Numbered from the stretch's first letter, positions 16,603 to 25,633 are shown. The stretch is 64,000 nt of DNA from Mesorhizobium norvegicum (GCF_004919685.1 NZ_SMYZ01000019.1:50754-114753); one strand, 5' to 3'. Notes: generated by a model not told the origin, from the letters alone. A program made the numbers and translations.

Positions 16603-17316
16603 ATGCTGGAGACCATCGGACCCATGAAGACAGCAGTCGCCAAGGAAGCCCTCCTTGAATCGGCGCGGAAAAGCGAGGCCGAAAAGCGCGGACGCAAGGC
16701 CTCAAAGGAGGTCAGGCAGCTTCAGCTCATCGAGGCGACGATCGATTCCCTGGCCAAGCGCGGCTATTCGGAGACGACGATGGCCGATGTCGCCGACGGC
16801 GCCGGCCTGTCGCGCGGCATCGTCAACTTCCATTTCGAGAGCAAGGAAAGGCTGCTCATCGCGACTTTGCAGCATATGTATGATGAGTACTCGGCGCACT
16901 GGCGCAACGCCTTGCAGAAAGCAGGCGATGATCCTGCCCAGCAACTCCAGGCCTTGGTCTCCGCCGATTTCGACCGGTCGATCTGCAACAAGCGCAAGCT
17001 TGCCGCCTGGTGCGCCTTCTGGGGCGAGGCCAAGTCGCGGCCGACCTACCAGGCGCTGAGCAGCGCGCGCGACGCCGTCTATCAGACCATCTTCATCGAC
17101 CTGTGCGCGACGCTCAAGCAAAGCGGCTCCTATGCCTATGAGCCGCAGGTCATGGCGCTGGCGCTTAGTGCAATGCTGGAGGGGCTGTGGCTGCGGTTGA
17201 TGATGGGGACCGAGGACACCACCCGCGAGACCGCCTTGCAGGCAGCCAACGAATTCCTGTCGGTGGCCTTCCCGAAGCACTATCCGTCGAAGGCCGCCGG
17301 CGCGCCAAAACCATAA
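16603..17316 (+). CDS. TetR/AcrR family regulator, BetI-like
   Basis: A 237-residue repressor (about 230 if started at ATG 16624). The N-terminal TetR helix-turn-helix covers residues 35-85, with the recognition region ETTMADVADGAGLSRGIVNFHFESKERLL. The C-terminal ligand domain resembles BetI: ADFDRSICNKRKLAAWCAFWGEAKSRPTYQ and LSAMLEGLWLRLMMG match the BetI positions for LKxWLAFW and LxDGLWLR. BetI senses choline in enteric bacteria. The three palindromes at 15702, 23904 and 26856 have the form of BetI operators (ATTGAAC...GTTCAAT), so I infer that this protein controls all five transcription units of the cluster and its own operon. The true effector may be a quaternary or methylated amine. 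Confidence 0.85.
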   Translation: MLETIGPMKTAVAKEALLESARKSEAEKRGRKASKEVRQLQLIEATIDSLAKRGYSETTMADVADGAGLSRGIVNFHFESKERLLIATLQHMYDEYSAHWRNALQKAGDDPAQQLQALVSADFDRSICNKRKLAAWCAFWGEAKSRPTYQALSSARDAVYQTIFIDLCATLKQSGSYAYEPQVMALALSAMLEGLWLRLMMGTEDTTRETALQAANEFLSVAFPKHYPSKAAGAPKP

Positions 17317-17345
17317 GAACACCAGAACAGACAGAGGATGGAACA

Positions 17346-18428
17346 ATGAAGAAACTGACCCGACGCCTGACATTGACCCTGGCGCTGACTGGTGCGCTGG
17401 CGGCTTCGGCCGCGGCACTTGCGGTCGCCGCCGACAAGGACCTGATCGTGTTCGACTGGTCCGGCTACGAGGACCCGAGCTTCCACCCGAAATATGTCGA
17501 GAAGAACGGCGACTCGCCGACCTTCGCCTTCTTCGGCGACGAGGACGAGGCGTTCGAGAAGGTGCGCTCCGGCTTCAAGGCCGATATCGCCCACCCCTGC
17601 TCGCAGAGCGTGGTGAAATGGCGCGAGGCCGGCCTGCTGCAACCGCTCGACACGTCCAAGATCACGGGCTGGAAAGACCTCAATCCCGGCATCATGGCGA
17701 TGAAGGATCTTGCCACCACATCGGACGGCAAGGCGTGGTTCATGCCCTGGGACTGGGGCAACACCCAGCTCACCTACAACACCTCCAAGATCGACGCCAA
17801 GGACGTGCAATCGCTGAAGGCTTTTGCCGATCCCAAGTTCAAGGGCAGGGTGTCGATCGGCGACAATGTCGACGATGCCTATGCGCTGGCGAGCCTCGCC
17901 ATCGGCCTCAAGGACTGGACCAAGATGACTGACGACCAGTTCAAGCAGGCGTCCGACTTCCTGCGCCAGGTGCACAAGAATATCCGCTCCTACTGGACCG
18001 ACACCACCGACGTCGTGCAGCTGCTGAGCGGCGGCGAGGTCGATCTCGCCTGGGCATGGAATGACGCAACCGTGCAGTCGGTCGCCGCCGGCGTGCCGAT
18101 CATGGCGAAGAAGGACACCGACGAAGGCATCTCGACCTGGGTCTGCGGCTATGTGCTGTTCAAGGACGCGCCCGGCAACATCGACAAGGCCTATGACTAT
18201 CTGAACGCCGTCAACGATCCCGAGACCGCCAAGGTGCTGGTCAAGGACTGGGGCTATGGCCAGGCCAACGCCAAGGGCATGGCCGGCGTCGACCAGGCGG
18301 TCTTGAAGGAAAAGGGCTATGACGACGTGCAGAAATTCGTCGACAAGACGCTGTTCCAGTCGCCGGTACCGTCCGACCTCAAGCTCAAGATGATCGCCGA
18401 GTTCGAGAAGATCAAGGCCGGCTATTGA
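17346..18428 (+). CDS. Polyamine-type ABC transporter substrate-binding protein, copy 1
   Basis: A 360-residue periplasmic binding protein with a Sec signal peptide (about residues 1-28, ending in AVAADK). The mature chain begins DLIVFDWSGYEDPSFHPKYV, the PotD/PotF-type opening. Further family segments are DIAHPCSQSVVKWREAGLLQPLDTSKI, WFMPWDWGNTQLTYNTSK and STWVCGYVLFKDAP. The ATG at 17346 follows GAGGATGGA. Two aromatic-rich segments (WDWGN and WAWNDATVQ) could line a cation pocket suited to amines. A tandem paralogue lies 113 bases downstream beyond a strong hairpin. The matching permeases and ATPase are on the opposite strand at 20889-23732. Confidence 0.87.
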   Translation: MKKLTRRLTLTLALTGALAASAAALAVAADKDLIVFDWSGYEDPSFHPKYVEKNGDSPTFAFFGDEDEAFEKVRSGFKADIAHPCSQSVVKWREAGLLQPLDTSKITGWKDLNPGIMAMKDLATTSDGKAWFMPWDWGNTQLTYNTSKIDAKDVQSLKAFADPKFKGRVSIGDNVDDAYALASLAIGLKDWTKMTDDQFKQASDFLRQVHKNIRSYWTDTTDVVQLLSGGEVDLAWAWNDATVQSVAAGVPIMAKKDTDEGISTWVCGYVLFKDAPGNIDKAYDYLNAVNDPETAKVLVKDWGYGQANAKGMAGVDQAVLKEKGYDDVQKFVDKTLFQSPVPSDLKLKMIAEFEKIKAGY

Positions 18429-18442
18429 GCCCTGTCTCGACT

Positions 18443-18475
18443 GCCCGTCCGCCGCCGAGATGGCGGCGGACGGGC
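18443..18475 (+). promoter_or_regulatory. Intercistronic stem-loop between the two binding-protein genes
   Basis: A perfect 14-base stem (GCCCGTCCGCCGCC at 18443-18456, GGCGGCGGACGGGC at 18462-18475) with a 5-base loop follows the first binding-protein stop by 15 bases. No T run follows, so it more likely protects the upstream mRNA or lowers expression of later genes than ends transcription. Two copies of an element close to CTGGGAATTCTC follow at 18486 and 18525. Confidence 0.55.
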
Positions 18476-18541
18476 TCGCCAAAGTCTGGGAATTCTCCTA
18501 ACCTTGCGGGGATGTTTTCGCGACCTGGGGAATTCTCAGCC

Positions 18542-19618
18542 ATGAAATCGATGCTACGCCGCCTTGCCCTTGCCGCCGCGTGCATGATCGGCGCCGGTGC
18601 GGTCCATGCCTTGGCCGAAGGTGGCGGCGATCTCGTCGTGTTCGACTGGTCGGGCTATGAGGATCCGCTGCTGCATCCCGCCTACGCCGCTAAATACGGC
18701 GCCGAGCCGACCTTCGCTTTCTTCGGCGACGAGGACGAAGCCTTCGAGAAGATGCGGGCGGGCTTCAAGGCCGATATCGCCCACCCCTGCTCGCAAAGCG
18801 TGGTCAAATGGCGCGAGGCCGGCATGCTGCAGCCGCTCGACACCTCCAGGATATCAGGCTGGAAGGACCTCAATCCCGGCATCATGGCGATGAAGGATCT
18901 TGCTGTCACCGCCGACGGCAAGGCCTGGTTCATGCCGTTCGACTGGGGCAACACGTCACTGCTCTACCGCACCGACAAGGTGACGGCTGAAGAGGCGCAG
19001 TCACTCAGGATCTTCGCCGATCCCAAGTTCAAGGGCCGCGTCACCATCGGCGACAATGTCGACGACGCCTATGCGCTGGCAAGTCTCGTCATCGGGCTGA
19101 AGGACTGGACGAAGATGACCGACGCGCAGTTCCAGGAGGCATCCGCTTTCCTGCGCGACGTGCACAAGAACATCCGCTTCTATTGGACCGACGACACCGA
19201 CCTCAACCAGGCGTTTATCGGCAATGAGGTCGATCTCGTCTGGGGCTGGAACGAGACCTTTGTCACGCTGAAGGGGCAAGGCATGCCGATCGCCATGAAC
19301 CGCGATACCAAGGAAGGCATTTCGACCTGGGTGTGCGGCTATGTGCTGATGAAGGACGCACCGGGTAAGCTCGATGAAGCCTATGAATTCCTGAGCGCCG
19401 TCAATGCACCCGGCGTGTCGGACTACATGGTCAAGACCTTCGGCTATGGCCATGGCAATGGCGCCGGCATGGCAGCGATCGACCACAAGGTGCTGGTCGA
19501 GCGCGGCTTCGACAATCTCGACAAGTTCCTCGACAAGACGCTGTTCCAGCAGCCGGTGGCGCCGGAACTCAAGCAGCGCATGGTCGCCGAATTCGAGAAG
19601 ATCAAGGCCGGCTATTGA
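18542..19618 (+). CDS. Polyamine-type ABC transporter substrate-binding protein, copy 2
   Basis: A 358-residue paralogue of the preceding gene, about two thirds identical by eye, with its own signal peptide (residues 1-23, ending VHA). It keeps DLVVFDWSGYEDPLLHPAY, DIAHPCSQSVVKWREAG and STWVCGYVLMKDAP. Differences fall in the presumed pocket: WFMPWDWGNTQLTYNT becomes WFMPFDWGNTSLLYRT, and WAWNDATVQSVAAGVPI becomes WGWNETFVTLKGQGMPI. This suggests the two proteins serve related but different ligands through one permease. The ATG at 18542 is chosen from the signal peptide. Its stop overlaps the start of the amine oxidase gene. Confidence 0.87.
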   Translation: MKSMLRRLALAAACMIGAGAVHALAEGGGDLVVFDWSGYEDPLLHPAYAAKYGAEPTFAFFGDEDEAFEKMRAGFKADIAHPCSQSVVKWREAGMLQPLDTSRISGWKDLNPGIMAMKDLAVTADGKAWFMPFDWGNTSLLYRTDKVTAEEAQSLRIFADPKFKGRVTIGDNVDDAYALASLVIGLKDWTKMTDAQFQEASAFLRDVHKNIRFYWTDDTDLNQAFIGNEVDLVWGWNETFVTLKGQGMPIAMNRDTKEGISTWVCGYVLMKDAPGKLDEAYEFLSAVNAPGVSDYMVKTFGYGHGNGAGMAAIDHKVLVERGFDNLDKFLDKTLFQQPVAPELKQRMVAEFEKIKAGY

Positions 19619-20925
19619 CGGGCGAACCGGAAAAAACCGATGTCGTTATCGTCGGCGCCGGCTTCACCGGCCTGGCGGCAGCGCTTGAGCTGAAGGCAGC
19701 CGGCATCGACTTTCTGTTGCTTGAAGCGCGCGACCGCGTCGGCGGGCGGGTCGAGTCCATGGAGATCGGTGACGGCGAGCGTGTCGACAGCGGCGGTCAG
19801 TTCCTGTGCGAGGATATGCCGGCGCTGATGGCGTTGGTCGAGGAGCACGGCAAGACGCTGGTCGAGACCTATGTCGACGGCGAATTCGTCGCCCAGCCGG
19901 CCATGTCTGCGCGGGAGGCGGAACGAACCTATGTCGGCTCGATGGCGATCCGCGATCGCATGAACGCGATCGCGCCTGATGATCCTGATATCGCCGGCTT
20001 GTCGGTCGCCGCCTGGCTCGATCGCCAGGACGACCCCGAGGATGCCAAGGCAGCCTTTCGCTCGATGATCGAAGGTCTGTGGTGCCAGGCACTGGAGAAG
20101 CTGCCGCTTTGGCACCTCATCGATAATGATCGCCGTATCACCAACGAGGTGTCGGAGCTGCAATACTTTCTCGCAGAGACGATGCATTCGCTGGCGGAGG
20201 ATCTGGCTCAAGATCTGGGCGCTCGGGTGCGGCTTGGCGCGCATGTCACGCGCATCGAGCAAGGCGCAAACGGCGTGTCCATCCATACCGGCGCGGGTTC
20301 GATAGAGGCTCGTTGTCTGCTCGTCGCCGTGCCGCCGGTCATGGCGTCGAGGATCGACTATTCGCCGCCACTGCCGGCGGCCCTGGAGAAAGCACTCGGT
20401 GTCTGGCGGAGCGGTACGGTGATCAAGGTGCTGGTGCGCTATCCCACCGCCTTCTGGCGAGCCAAGGGCTTGAGCGGCATGGTGATGTGGCGTGACCAGC
20501 CAGGTTTGTTTGCCTGCGACGCCAGCAAGGATGACGATCATCCGGCGCTGGTGGTTTTCATTGGCGGTCCATCAGCCATCGAATGGCGCGGCTTTGGGCA
20601 GGAAGGCCTCCGCACCAGAATTGCGGCGCGTCTCGTTGCGGCACTCGGTCCCGAGGCTGCGAAATGGATCGGCTTTGCCGTCCGATACTGGTTCGACGAT
20701 CAAGGCAGCGTCGGCGGCTACAGCGATCTCATCGTCGAAATGGATGCGACCGACGCCGAGCGGACAACCCTGGCCGGCGCGCCGCCGCTGTATTTTGCGT
20801 CGTCGGAAGTGTCGCCGTCATTCCCGGGCTATGTCGAAGGCGCCATCGTTGCCGGGCGCATCGCCGCGCGCAAGATGATCGCCGAGCTTCAATCGGCCAT
20901 CGCCACCAAAGCCTCGGGATCGTAG
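19615..20925 (+). CDS. Flavin monoamine oxidase family protein
   Basis: A 436-residue FAD-dependent amine oxidase. The N-terminal FAD motif is DVVIVGAGFTGLAAALELKAAGIDFLLLEARDRVGGRV (about residues 9-45), with the GG-doublet DSGGQF after it. The C-terminal FAD motif is less standard (PPLYFASSEVSPSFPGYVEGAIVAGRIAA). Such enzymes oxidise primary or secondary amines or polyamines to imines, releasing hydrogen peroxide. Translation appears to start at TTG 19615, overlapping the TGA of the binding-protein gene, so it is translationally coupled and lacks its own ribosome-binding site. Its 3' end overlaps the convergent ATPase gene by 37 bases. Confidence 0.83.
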   Translation: MTGEPEKTDVVIVGAGFTGLAAALELKAAGIDFLLLEARDRVGGRVESMEIGDGERVDSGGQFLCEDMPALMALVEEHGKTLVETYVDGEFVAQPAMSAREAERTYVGSMAIRDRMNAIAPDDPDIAGLSVAAWLDRQDDPEDAKAAFRSMIEGLWCQALEKLPLWHLIDNDRRITNEVSELQYFLAETMHSLAEDLAQDLGARVRLGAHVTRIEQGANGVSIHTGAGSIEARCLLVAVPPVMASRIDYSPPLPAALEKALGVWRSGTVIKVLVRYPTAFWRAKGLSGMVMWRDQPGLFACDASKDDDHPALVVFIGGPSAIEWRGFGQEGLRTRIAARLVAALGPEAAKWIGFAVRYWFDDQGSVGGYSDLIVEMDATDAERTTLAGAPPLYFASSEVSPSFPGYVEGAIVAGRIAARKMIAELQSAIATKASGS

Positions 20926-22001
20926 GCGAGGCGGATCGAGGTGCCGACCGGGATGTCGTCGGCGCCGAAATCGTTGGTTTCGGTCACCGACAGCGGCTTT
21001 TCCAGGCCCGGTATCTCGACGATCAGATGGGTGATCTCGCCGAAATAGTGGCGTTCGACGACCTTGCCGGCGACCTCGAACTTGGCCGTTGCATTGTCCC
21101 ACAGGACGCGCAAGCGCTCCGGCCGGATGCCGAGCGTCGCGCCGCCGCCATTGCGCACGAAAGCCTTCGGCTTGTCGGTCTTGATGCGGCCGAAGCCAAG
21201 CGTGTCGACGACCAGCGAGGCGCCATCCTCCTCGACAATCTCAGCCTTGACGAAATTCATGCCGCCGAGGAAGTCGGCGACCTGGCGGGTGACCGGCCGC
21301 TGGTAGATTTCCTTGGGCGAGGCGACCTGCGCGATCCGGCCGCCGAACATCACGGCGATGCGGTCGGACATGGCGAGCGCCTCATATTGGTCATGGGTGA
21401 CGAGAACGAAGGTGATGCCGACCGCCTGTTGCAGGCGGCGCAGCTCGACCTGCATCTGCTCGCGCAGTTTCTTGTCCAGCGCCGACAGTGGCTCGTCGAG
21501 CAGCAGCACCTTGGGCCGCATCACCAGCGCGCGGGCCAGCGCCACGCGCTGCCGCTGGCCGCCGGAAAGTTCGGTGGCCAGGCGCTTGCCGAGGCCGGTC
21601 AGCGACACCTGCGCCAGCGCCTCCTCGACCCGGCGCTTTTCCTCGCCGCCCTGCAATTTCAGCCGCTTCAACCCGTAGGCGACGTTCTGTTCGACATTGA
21701 GATGCGGGAAGATTGCATAGCTCTGGAAGACCATGTTGGTCGGCCGGCGGTTGGCCGGGATGCCTTCCATCGGCTGGCCGCCGACCGAGATCGAGCCGCT
21801 GGTCGGATTGTCGAAGCCGGCGATCATGCGCAACAGCGTGGTCTTGCCGCAGCCGGATGGGCCGAGCAACGAAAAGAACTCGCCCTCCCTGATGGTCAAG
21901 GAGGCGTCGTCGAGCGCCTTGAACGCCCCATAGCTGCGGGTGACGTTCTTGATCTCGATCATGGATCGGTCGGATTGGAAGATTTGGGGCTGCTCAGGCA
22001 T
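20889..22001 (-). CDS. Polyamine-type ABC transporter ATP-binding protein (PotA-like)
   Basis: A 370-residue ATPase. Walker A is GPSGCGKTTLLRMIAG (about residues 48-63), the Q-loop region is NMVFQSYAIFPHL, the signature is LSGGQRQRVALARAL, Walker B is KVLLLDEPLSALD, and the switch His is in VLVTHDQYEALAMSDR. A C-terminal TOBE-like domain follows (about residues 280-365). This is the PotA/CysA/MalK class. It is the last gene of a three-gene operon with two permeases (PotB, PotC order), overlapping the upstream permease gene by 8 bases. The 3' end overlaps the amine oxidase gene on the other strand. Confidence 0.9.
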   Translation of the reverse strand: MPEQPQIFQSDRSMIEIKNVTRSYGAFKALDDASLTIREGEFFSLLGPSGCGKTTLLRMIAGFDNPTSGSISVGGQPMEGIPANRRPTNMVFQSYAIFPHLNVEQNVAYGLKRLKLQGGEEKRRVEEALAQVSLTGLGKRLATELSGGQRQRVALARALVMRPKVLLLDEPLSALDKKLREQMQVELRRLQQAVGITFVLVTHDQYEALAMSDRIAVMFGGRIAQVASPKEIYQRPVTRQVADFLGGMNFVKAEIVEEDGASLVVDTLGFGRIKTDKPKAFVRNGGGATLGIRPERLRVLWDNATAKFEVAGKVVERHYFGEITHLIVEIPGLEKPLSVTETNDFGADDIPVGTSIRLAYDPEALVAMAD

Positions 22002-22818
22002 AGAGGCTTCCCTCGTTCTGGGTGCGTCTGGCCGCGCGGCGACGCAGGATTTCAGCGACGGTCATCAGCAGGAAAGAGGCGACCAGCAGCAGCGTGCCCA
22101 GCGCCAGCACGCCCGGCAGTTTCGCCGCGAAGCGCAGCTGGCCCCAGATGTAGATCGGCAACGTCGCCTCGGTGCCGGTGAGGAAGAAGGCGATGATGAA
22201 TTCGTCGAGCGAGATGGTGAAGCAGACCAGCAGGCTGGAGATGATGGCCGGCGCCACCATCGGCAGCGTCACCCGCCGGAAGGTGCCGAAGGCGCTTTCG
22301 CCGAGGTCGGCGGAGGCTTCTTCGAGGCTGCGGTCGAAGCCTTCGAAGCCGGAGGTCAGCACCGTCATCGAATAGGGAATGCAAACCAGCACATGGCCGA
22401 GCACGACGGTGAACAGCGACAGGCTCAAGCCAAGCTGCAGCATCACCAGCAGCATGGAGATGGCGACGATCACCTCGGGCAGCACCAGCGGCGCCATGAT
22501 CAGCCCGTGGATGGTGCTGCGGCCGGGATAGCGATAGCGAGTGATCGAGCGCGCGGCGAGGATGCCGAGCAGGGTTGACAGGACAGCGGCCGACACGCCG
22601 ACGATCAGGCTGTTCCAGGCGGCGTCGAGCAGGGCCGGCGTGCGCGGCAGGTCCTCATACCAATGTAAGGTGAAGCCGGTGAGCGGAAATTTCGGTGTCG
22701 CTGCTGTGTTGACCGAGAAGATCGGCAGGAAGATCACTGGCAGATAGAGGAACGCGACGTAGAGAAACGCATAGGTCGCCAGCCAGCCGCCGGACAGGAA
22801 GCGTCGCACCGCAATCAT
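21994..22818 (-). CDS. Polyamine-type ABC transporter permease (PotC/PotI-like)
   Basis: A 274-residue inner-membrane permease with about six hydrophobic spans, starting near residues 12-35. The cytoplasmic EAA-type loop is LEEASADLGESAFGTFRRVTLPMVAPAI (about residues 168-195). The family's NTAATPKFPLTGFTLHWYEDL segment is present after the first span. It overlaps the upstream permease gene by 4 bases and the downstream ATPase gene by 8, showing a tightly coupled operon. Confidence 0.88.
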   Translation of the reverse strand: MIAVRRFLSGGWLATYAFLYVAFLYLPVIFLPIFSVNTAATPKFPLTGFTLHWYEDLPRTPALLDAAWNSLIVGVSAAVLSTLLGILAARSITRYRYPGRSTIHGLIMAPLVLPEVIVAISMLLVMLQLGLSLSLFTVVLGHVLVCIPYSMTVLTSGFEGFDRSLEEASADLGESAFGTFRRVTLPMVAPAIISSLLVCFTISLDEFIIAFFLTGTEATLPIYIWGQLRFAAKLPGVLALGTLLLVASFLLMTVAEILRRRAARRTQNEGSLYA

Positions 22819-23732
22819 CGCGCCAGCCTCTGGACGGCACGGATGATCAGCACCGTGGCGCCCGCCATCAGCGTCACGATCAGCATGGTGGTGACGGAAA
22901 GGGCGGCACCCAGCGGCCAGTTGGAGGCTTTGCCGAACTGCGCCTGGATGGCGTTGGCGATCATCACGCCATCCTTGCCCCCGACGAGCTTCGGCGTGAC
23001 GTAGTCGCCGACGGTCGGGATCATGACGATCAGCGCCGCCGAGATGACGCCTGGCGCCGACAGCGGCAAGGTCACGCGCAGGAACGAGCGCAGCGGACCG
23101 TCACCGAGATCGGTGGCCGCTTCGACCAGCGTGCGGTCGACCTTCTCCAGCGAGACGAATATCGGCAGGATGGCGAAGGCCGCCCAGGCATGGGTGAGCG
23201 TGATGATGACGGCGCTCGAATTGTAGAGCAGCGCCGTCGACGGCTCATCGATGATGCCGAGGCCCATCAGGCCGGAATTCAGCACGCCGTTATAGCCGAG
23301 GATGACCTTCCACGACATCACCCGCAGCAGATAGCTGGTCCAGAACGGAATGGTGATGAGGAACAGCCACAGGCTCTTGTGGCGGCCACCGTGGAAGGAA
23401 ATGAAATAGGCGATCGGATAGGCCAAAAGGACGGTGAGCAGGCTGACCGTCAGCGAAATGTAGAGCGAGCGCCACAGGAGATCGCGGTAGATCGGCTCGG
23501 TCAGCGCGACGCGGTAGTTTTCCAGCGTGAAGGTGCGGTCGATGGTGAGGTAGTGCTGCGTCCAGAAGGAATGCGCGATGACCACCAGGATCGGCAGCAC
23601 CAGAAGGATGAGCGCGTAGATGAAGGTCGGGCTGATCAGGGCAAGACCCTGAACGGGTTCGGACTGCAGAAGGGCATTTCGTCTGGCCCGCGTCATGCGC
23701 AACGGGGGCGACCCTTCCACAGCCGCCGTCAT
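22815..23732 (-). CDS. Polyamine-type ABC transporter permease (PotB/PotH-like)
   Basis: About 305 residues if started at ATG 23732, which has GGAG upstream; in-frame starts up to 23882 would run towards the operator and lack family sequence. The first membrane span is around ALISPTFIYALILLVLPILVVIAHSF. The EAA loop is LVEAATDLGDGPLRSFLRVTLPLSAPGV. It is the first gene of the permease-permease-ATPase operon. A BetI-like operator at 23904-23919 lies between it and the divergent aminotransferase gene. Confidence 0.88.
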   Translation of the reverse strand: MTAAVEGSPPLRMTRARRNALLQSEPVQGLALISPTFIYALILLVLPILVVIAHSFWTQHYLTIDRTFTLENYRVALTEPIYRDLLWRSLYISLTVSLLTVLLAYPIAYFISFHGGRHKSLWLFLITIPFWTSYLLRVMSWKVILGYNGVLNSGLMGLGIIDEPSTALLYNSSAVIITLTHAWAAFAILPIFVSLEKVDRTLVEAATDLGDGPLRSFLRVTLPLSAPGVISAALIVMIPTVGDYVTPKLVGGKDGVMIANAIQAQFGKASNWPLGAALSVTTMLIVTLMAGATVLIIRAVQRLAR

Positions 23733-23903
23733 TGCCAGACTCCGGGGGGCAGGGCTCCGGGTGTGATCTCGGTTGCTGGTCTGGACTGTCCCGCCATGCG
23801 GCATCCCATTGTGCTGGCGCCGGCTGCCTGTTCCCCTTGCCGGCTTTCTTTCATCATGCGCGCATCCTTGGATTGAAATCAAGCGCTAATTCTGCAATAT
23901 TGA

Positions 23904-23919
23904 TTGAACGGACATTCAA
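23904..23919. promoter_or_regulatory. BetI-like operator, site B
   Basis: TTGAAC-GGAC-ATTCAA lies between the divergent starts of the permease operon (23732) and the aminotransferase (24002). It matches sites A and C in arm sequence and in the 4-base spacer. Confidence 0.65.
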
Positions 23920-24001
23920 AATGAAGTGAAGAAAGCCTCTGTTTCCAGTGCTTGGCATCTCACTTCAGGTCCGATGAAAATTTGTGAAGCAATGTGAGGC
24001 G

Positions 24002-25426
24002 ATGATGGCTGCGGCAAGAGACCTGAAGGCGACCGAGACGGCCGGCGCGGAGCCCGGCGACGATGCCGTCGAACTGGCCAAGCGCCATCTCATCCAGCCC
24101 TGGCCATTCGCCGGTTCGGTCGGTGCCGAAGCACGCGCACTGATCGGCGAAGGCGACGGCATCTACATCACCGACAGCACCGGCAAGCGGCTGATCGATG
24201 GGCCGGCCGGCATGTGGTGCGTCAATGTCGGCCACCGCCGCGAGGAGCTCGCCAAGGTGATGTACGACCAAGCGATGGCGCTGTCCTACAACACGCCGTG
24301 GTACACGATGAACGCGCCTTCGGCGGAACTCGCCAAGCGCATCGCCGGCCACGCGCCGGGCGATCTCAGCCATGTCTTCTACACCACCGGCGGTTCTTCG
24401 GCCGTCGAGACGGCGCTGCGCTTCATGCAGTTCTACAACAATGTGCGCGGCCGGCCGGAAAAGAAGCTGATCCTGAGCCGCGGCGGCGCCTATCACGGCT
24501 CGACCTACCTGTCGGCCTCGCTCAACGGCCGCCCGCGCGACCGCGACTGGATGGACGGCGCCGACGAGCTGGTCATCAAGCTGTCGTCACCTGATCCGTT
24601 TCGGCGCCCGCACGGCATGAGCCTTGCCGCCTTCACCGATTTCCTGGTCGATCAGTTCCGCGACACGATCGCCCGTGTCGGCGCTGAGCGGATCGGCGCT
24701 TTCGTCGGCGAGCCGGTACAGGCATCCGGTGGTGTCGTGGTGCCGCCCGACGGCTACCTCAGACGCATCCGCGAGATCTGCCGCGACAACGACATCCTCT
24801 ATGTGTCCGACGAGGTGGTGACGGCATTCGGCCGGCTTGGCCATGTCTTCGCCTCGGGCGAGGTGTTCGGCATCGATCCTGACATGATCACCTTCGCCAA
24901 GGGCGTCACCTCGGGCTATTTCCCGCTCGGCGGCGTCATCATCTCCGAACGGCTGCTGGAAGAGCTGCGCCGCTCGAACCATCCCGACGCGATGTTCGGC
25001 CATGGCCTGACCTACACCAGCCATCCCGTCGGCTGCGCGGTGGCGCTGAAAAACCTCGACCTGCTGGAAGAGGGCGTGCTCGCCCACACGCAGGCGGTCG
25101 CGCCCTATTTCCAGGCGCAGCTGAAGACGCTGGAAGAACTGCCGCTGGTCGGCGAAGTGCGCGGGATGGGGTTGATGGGCTGCGTCGAATGTGTGGCGGA
25201 CCGCGAAAGCAAGGATCCGCTGCAACTCGACAAGGATGTCGGCAAGCGCATCGACGCCCATTGCCATGAACTTGGCCTGCTGGTGCGGCCGCTGATCAAC
25301 ATGTGCGTTATGTCACCGCCACTGATCATCACGCGCGAGCAGATCGACGACATGGTCGGCATCCTGCGCGAAGGCATTTCAAGGACGATGGATGATTTGC
25401 GGAAAGAAGGGGTGTGGCGGGGGTGA
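24002..25426 (+). CDS. Class III omega-aminotransferase
   Basis: About 474 residues. The N-terminal substrate region has LIDGPAGMWCVNVGHRREEL. The cofactor phosphate-binding region is YTTGGSSAVETALRFMQFY, with the GAYHGSTY segment after it. The Asp that holds the PLP ring is in DNDILYVSDEVVTAFGRLG, and the Schiff-base Lys is in MITFAKGVTSGYFPLGGV (near residue 300). This subgroup includes putrescine- or beta-alanine-pyruvate aminotransferases. With a polyamine-type transporter and an amine oxidase in the same regulon, an amine:pyruvate transaminase role is plausible. ATG 24002 or 24005 is preferred to the in-frame GTG at 23984. Confidence 0.87.
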   Translation: MMAAARDLKATETAGAEPGDDAVELAKRHLIQPWPFAGSVGAEARALIGEGDGIYITDSTGKRLIDGPAGMWCVNVGHRREELAKVMYDQAMALSYNTPWYTMNAPSAELAKRIAGHAPGDLSHVFYTTGGSSAVETALRFMQFYNNVRGRPEKKLILSRGGAYHGSTYLSASLNGRPRDRDWMDGADELVIKLSSPDPFRRPHGMSLAAFTDFLVDQFRDTIARVGAERIGAFVGEPVQASGGVVVPPDGYLRRIREICRDNDILYVSDEVVTAFGRLGHVFASGEVFGIDPDMITFAKGVTSGYFPLGGVIISERLLEELRRSNHPDAMFGHGLTYTSHPVGCAVALKNLDLLEEGVLAHTQAVAPYFQAQLKTLEELPLVGEVRGMGLMGCVECVADRESKDPLQLDKDVGKRIDAHCHELGLLVRPLINMCVMSPPLIITREQIDDMVGILREGISRTMDDLRKEGVWRG

Positions 25427-25432
25427 TTTTCT

Positions 25433-25614
25433 CCCTTCTCCCCGTTTCACGGGGAGAAGGTGCCGGCAGGCGGATGAGGGGCGGCGCCAGCGTTGGCGAT
25501 TGGCCGCATCCGATGCAAAAGCTATCGTCTGTCTGAAGGGATCATCTCGCAAGCTCGGTGCTGCCCCTCGCCTGCCTGCCGGCATCCTCTCCCCGTAGAA
25601 CGGGGAGAGGGGCG
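25433..25614. repeat. Long imperfect inverted repeat with a hairpin inside each arm
   Basis: The left arm (25433-25483) contains the hairpin CTTCTCCCCG...CGGGGAGAAG, then TGCCGGCAGGCGGATGAGGGGC. The right arm (25563-25614) is its imperfect reverse complement and has its own hairpin CTCTCCCCG...CGGGGAGAG. About 80 bases separate the arms. It lies between the convergent aminotransferase and Rieske genes. The form is that of a dispersed palindromic element of Rhizobiales intergenic regions; it may also end transcription from both sides. Confidence 0.7.
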
Positions 25615-25633
25615 CCAACTACCAACGTCGCCC

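Noticed and set aside
20889..20925. Frameshift or mis-annotation where the amine oxidase and ATPase genes overlap
   Set aside because: Both C-termini look normal for their families. A 37-base convergent overlap is acceptable and needs no sequence error.
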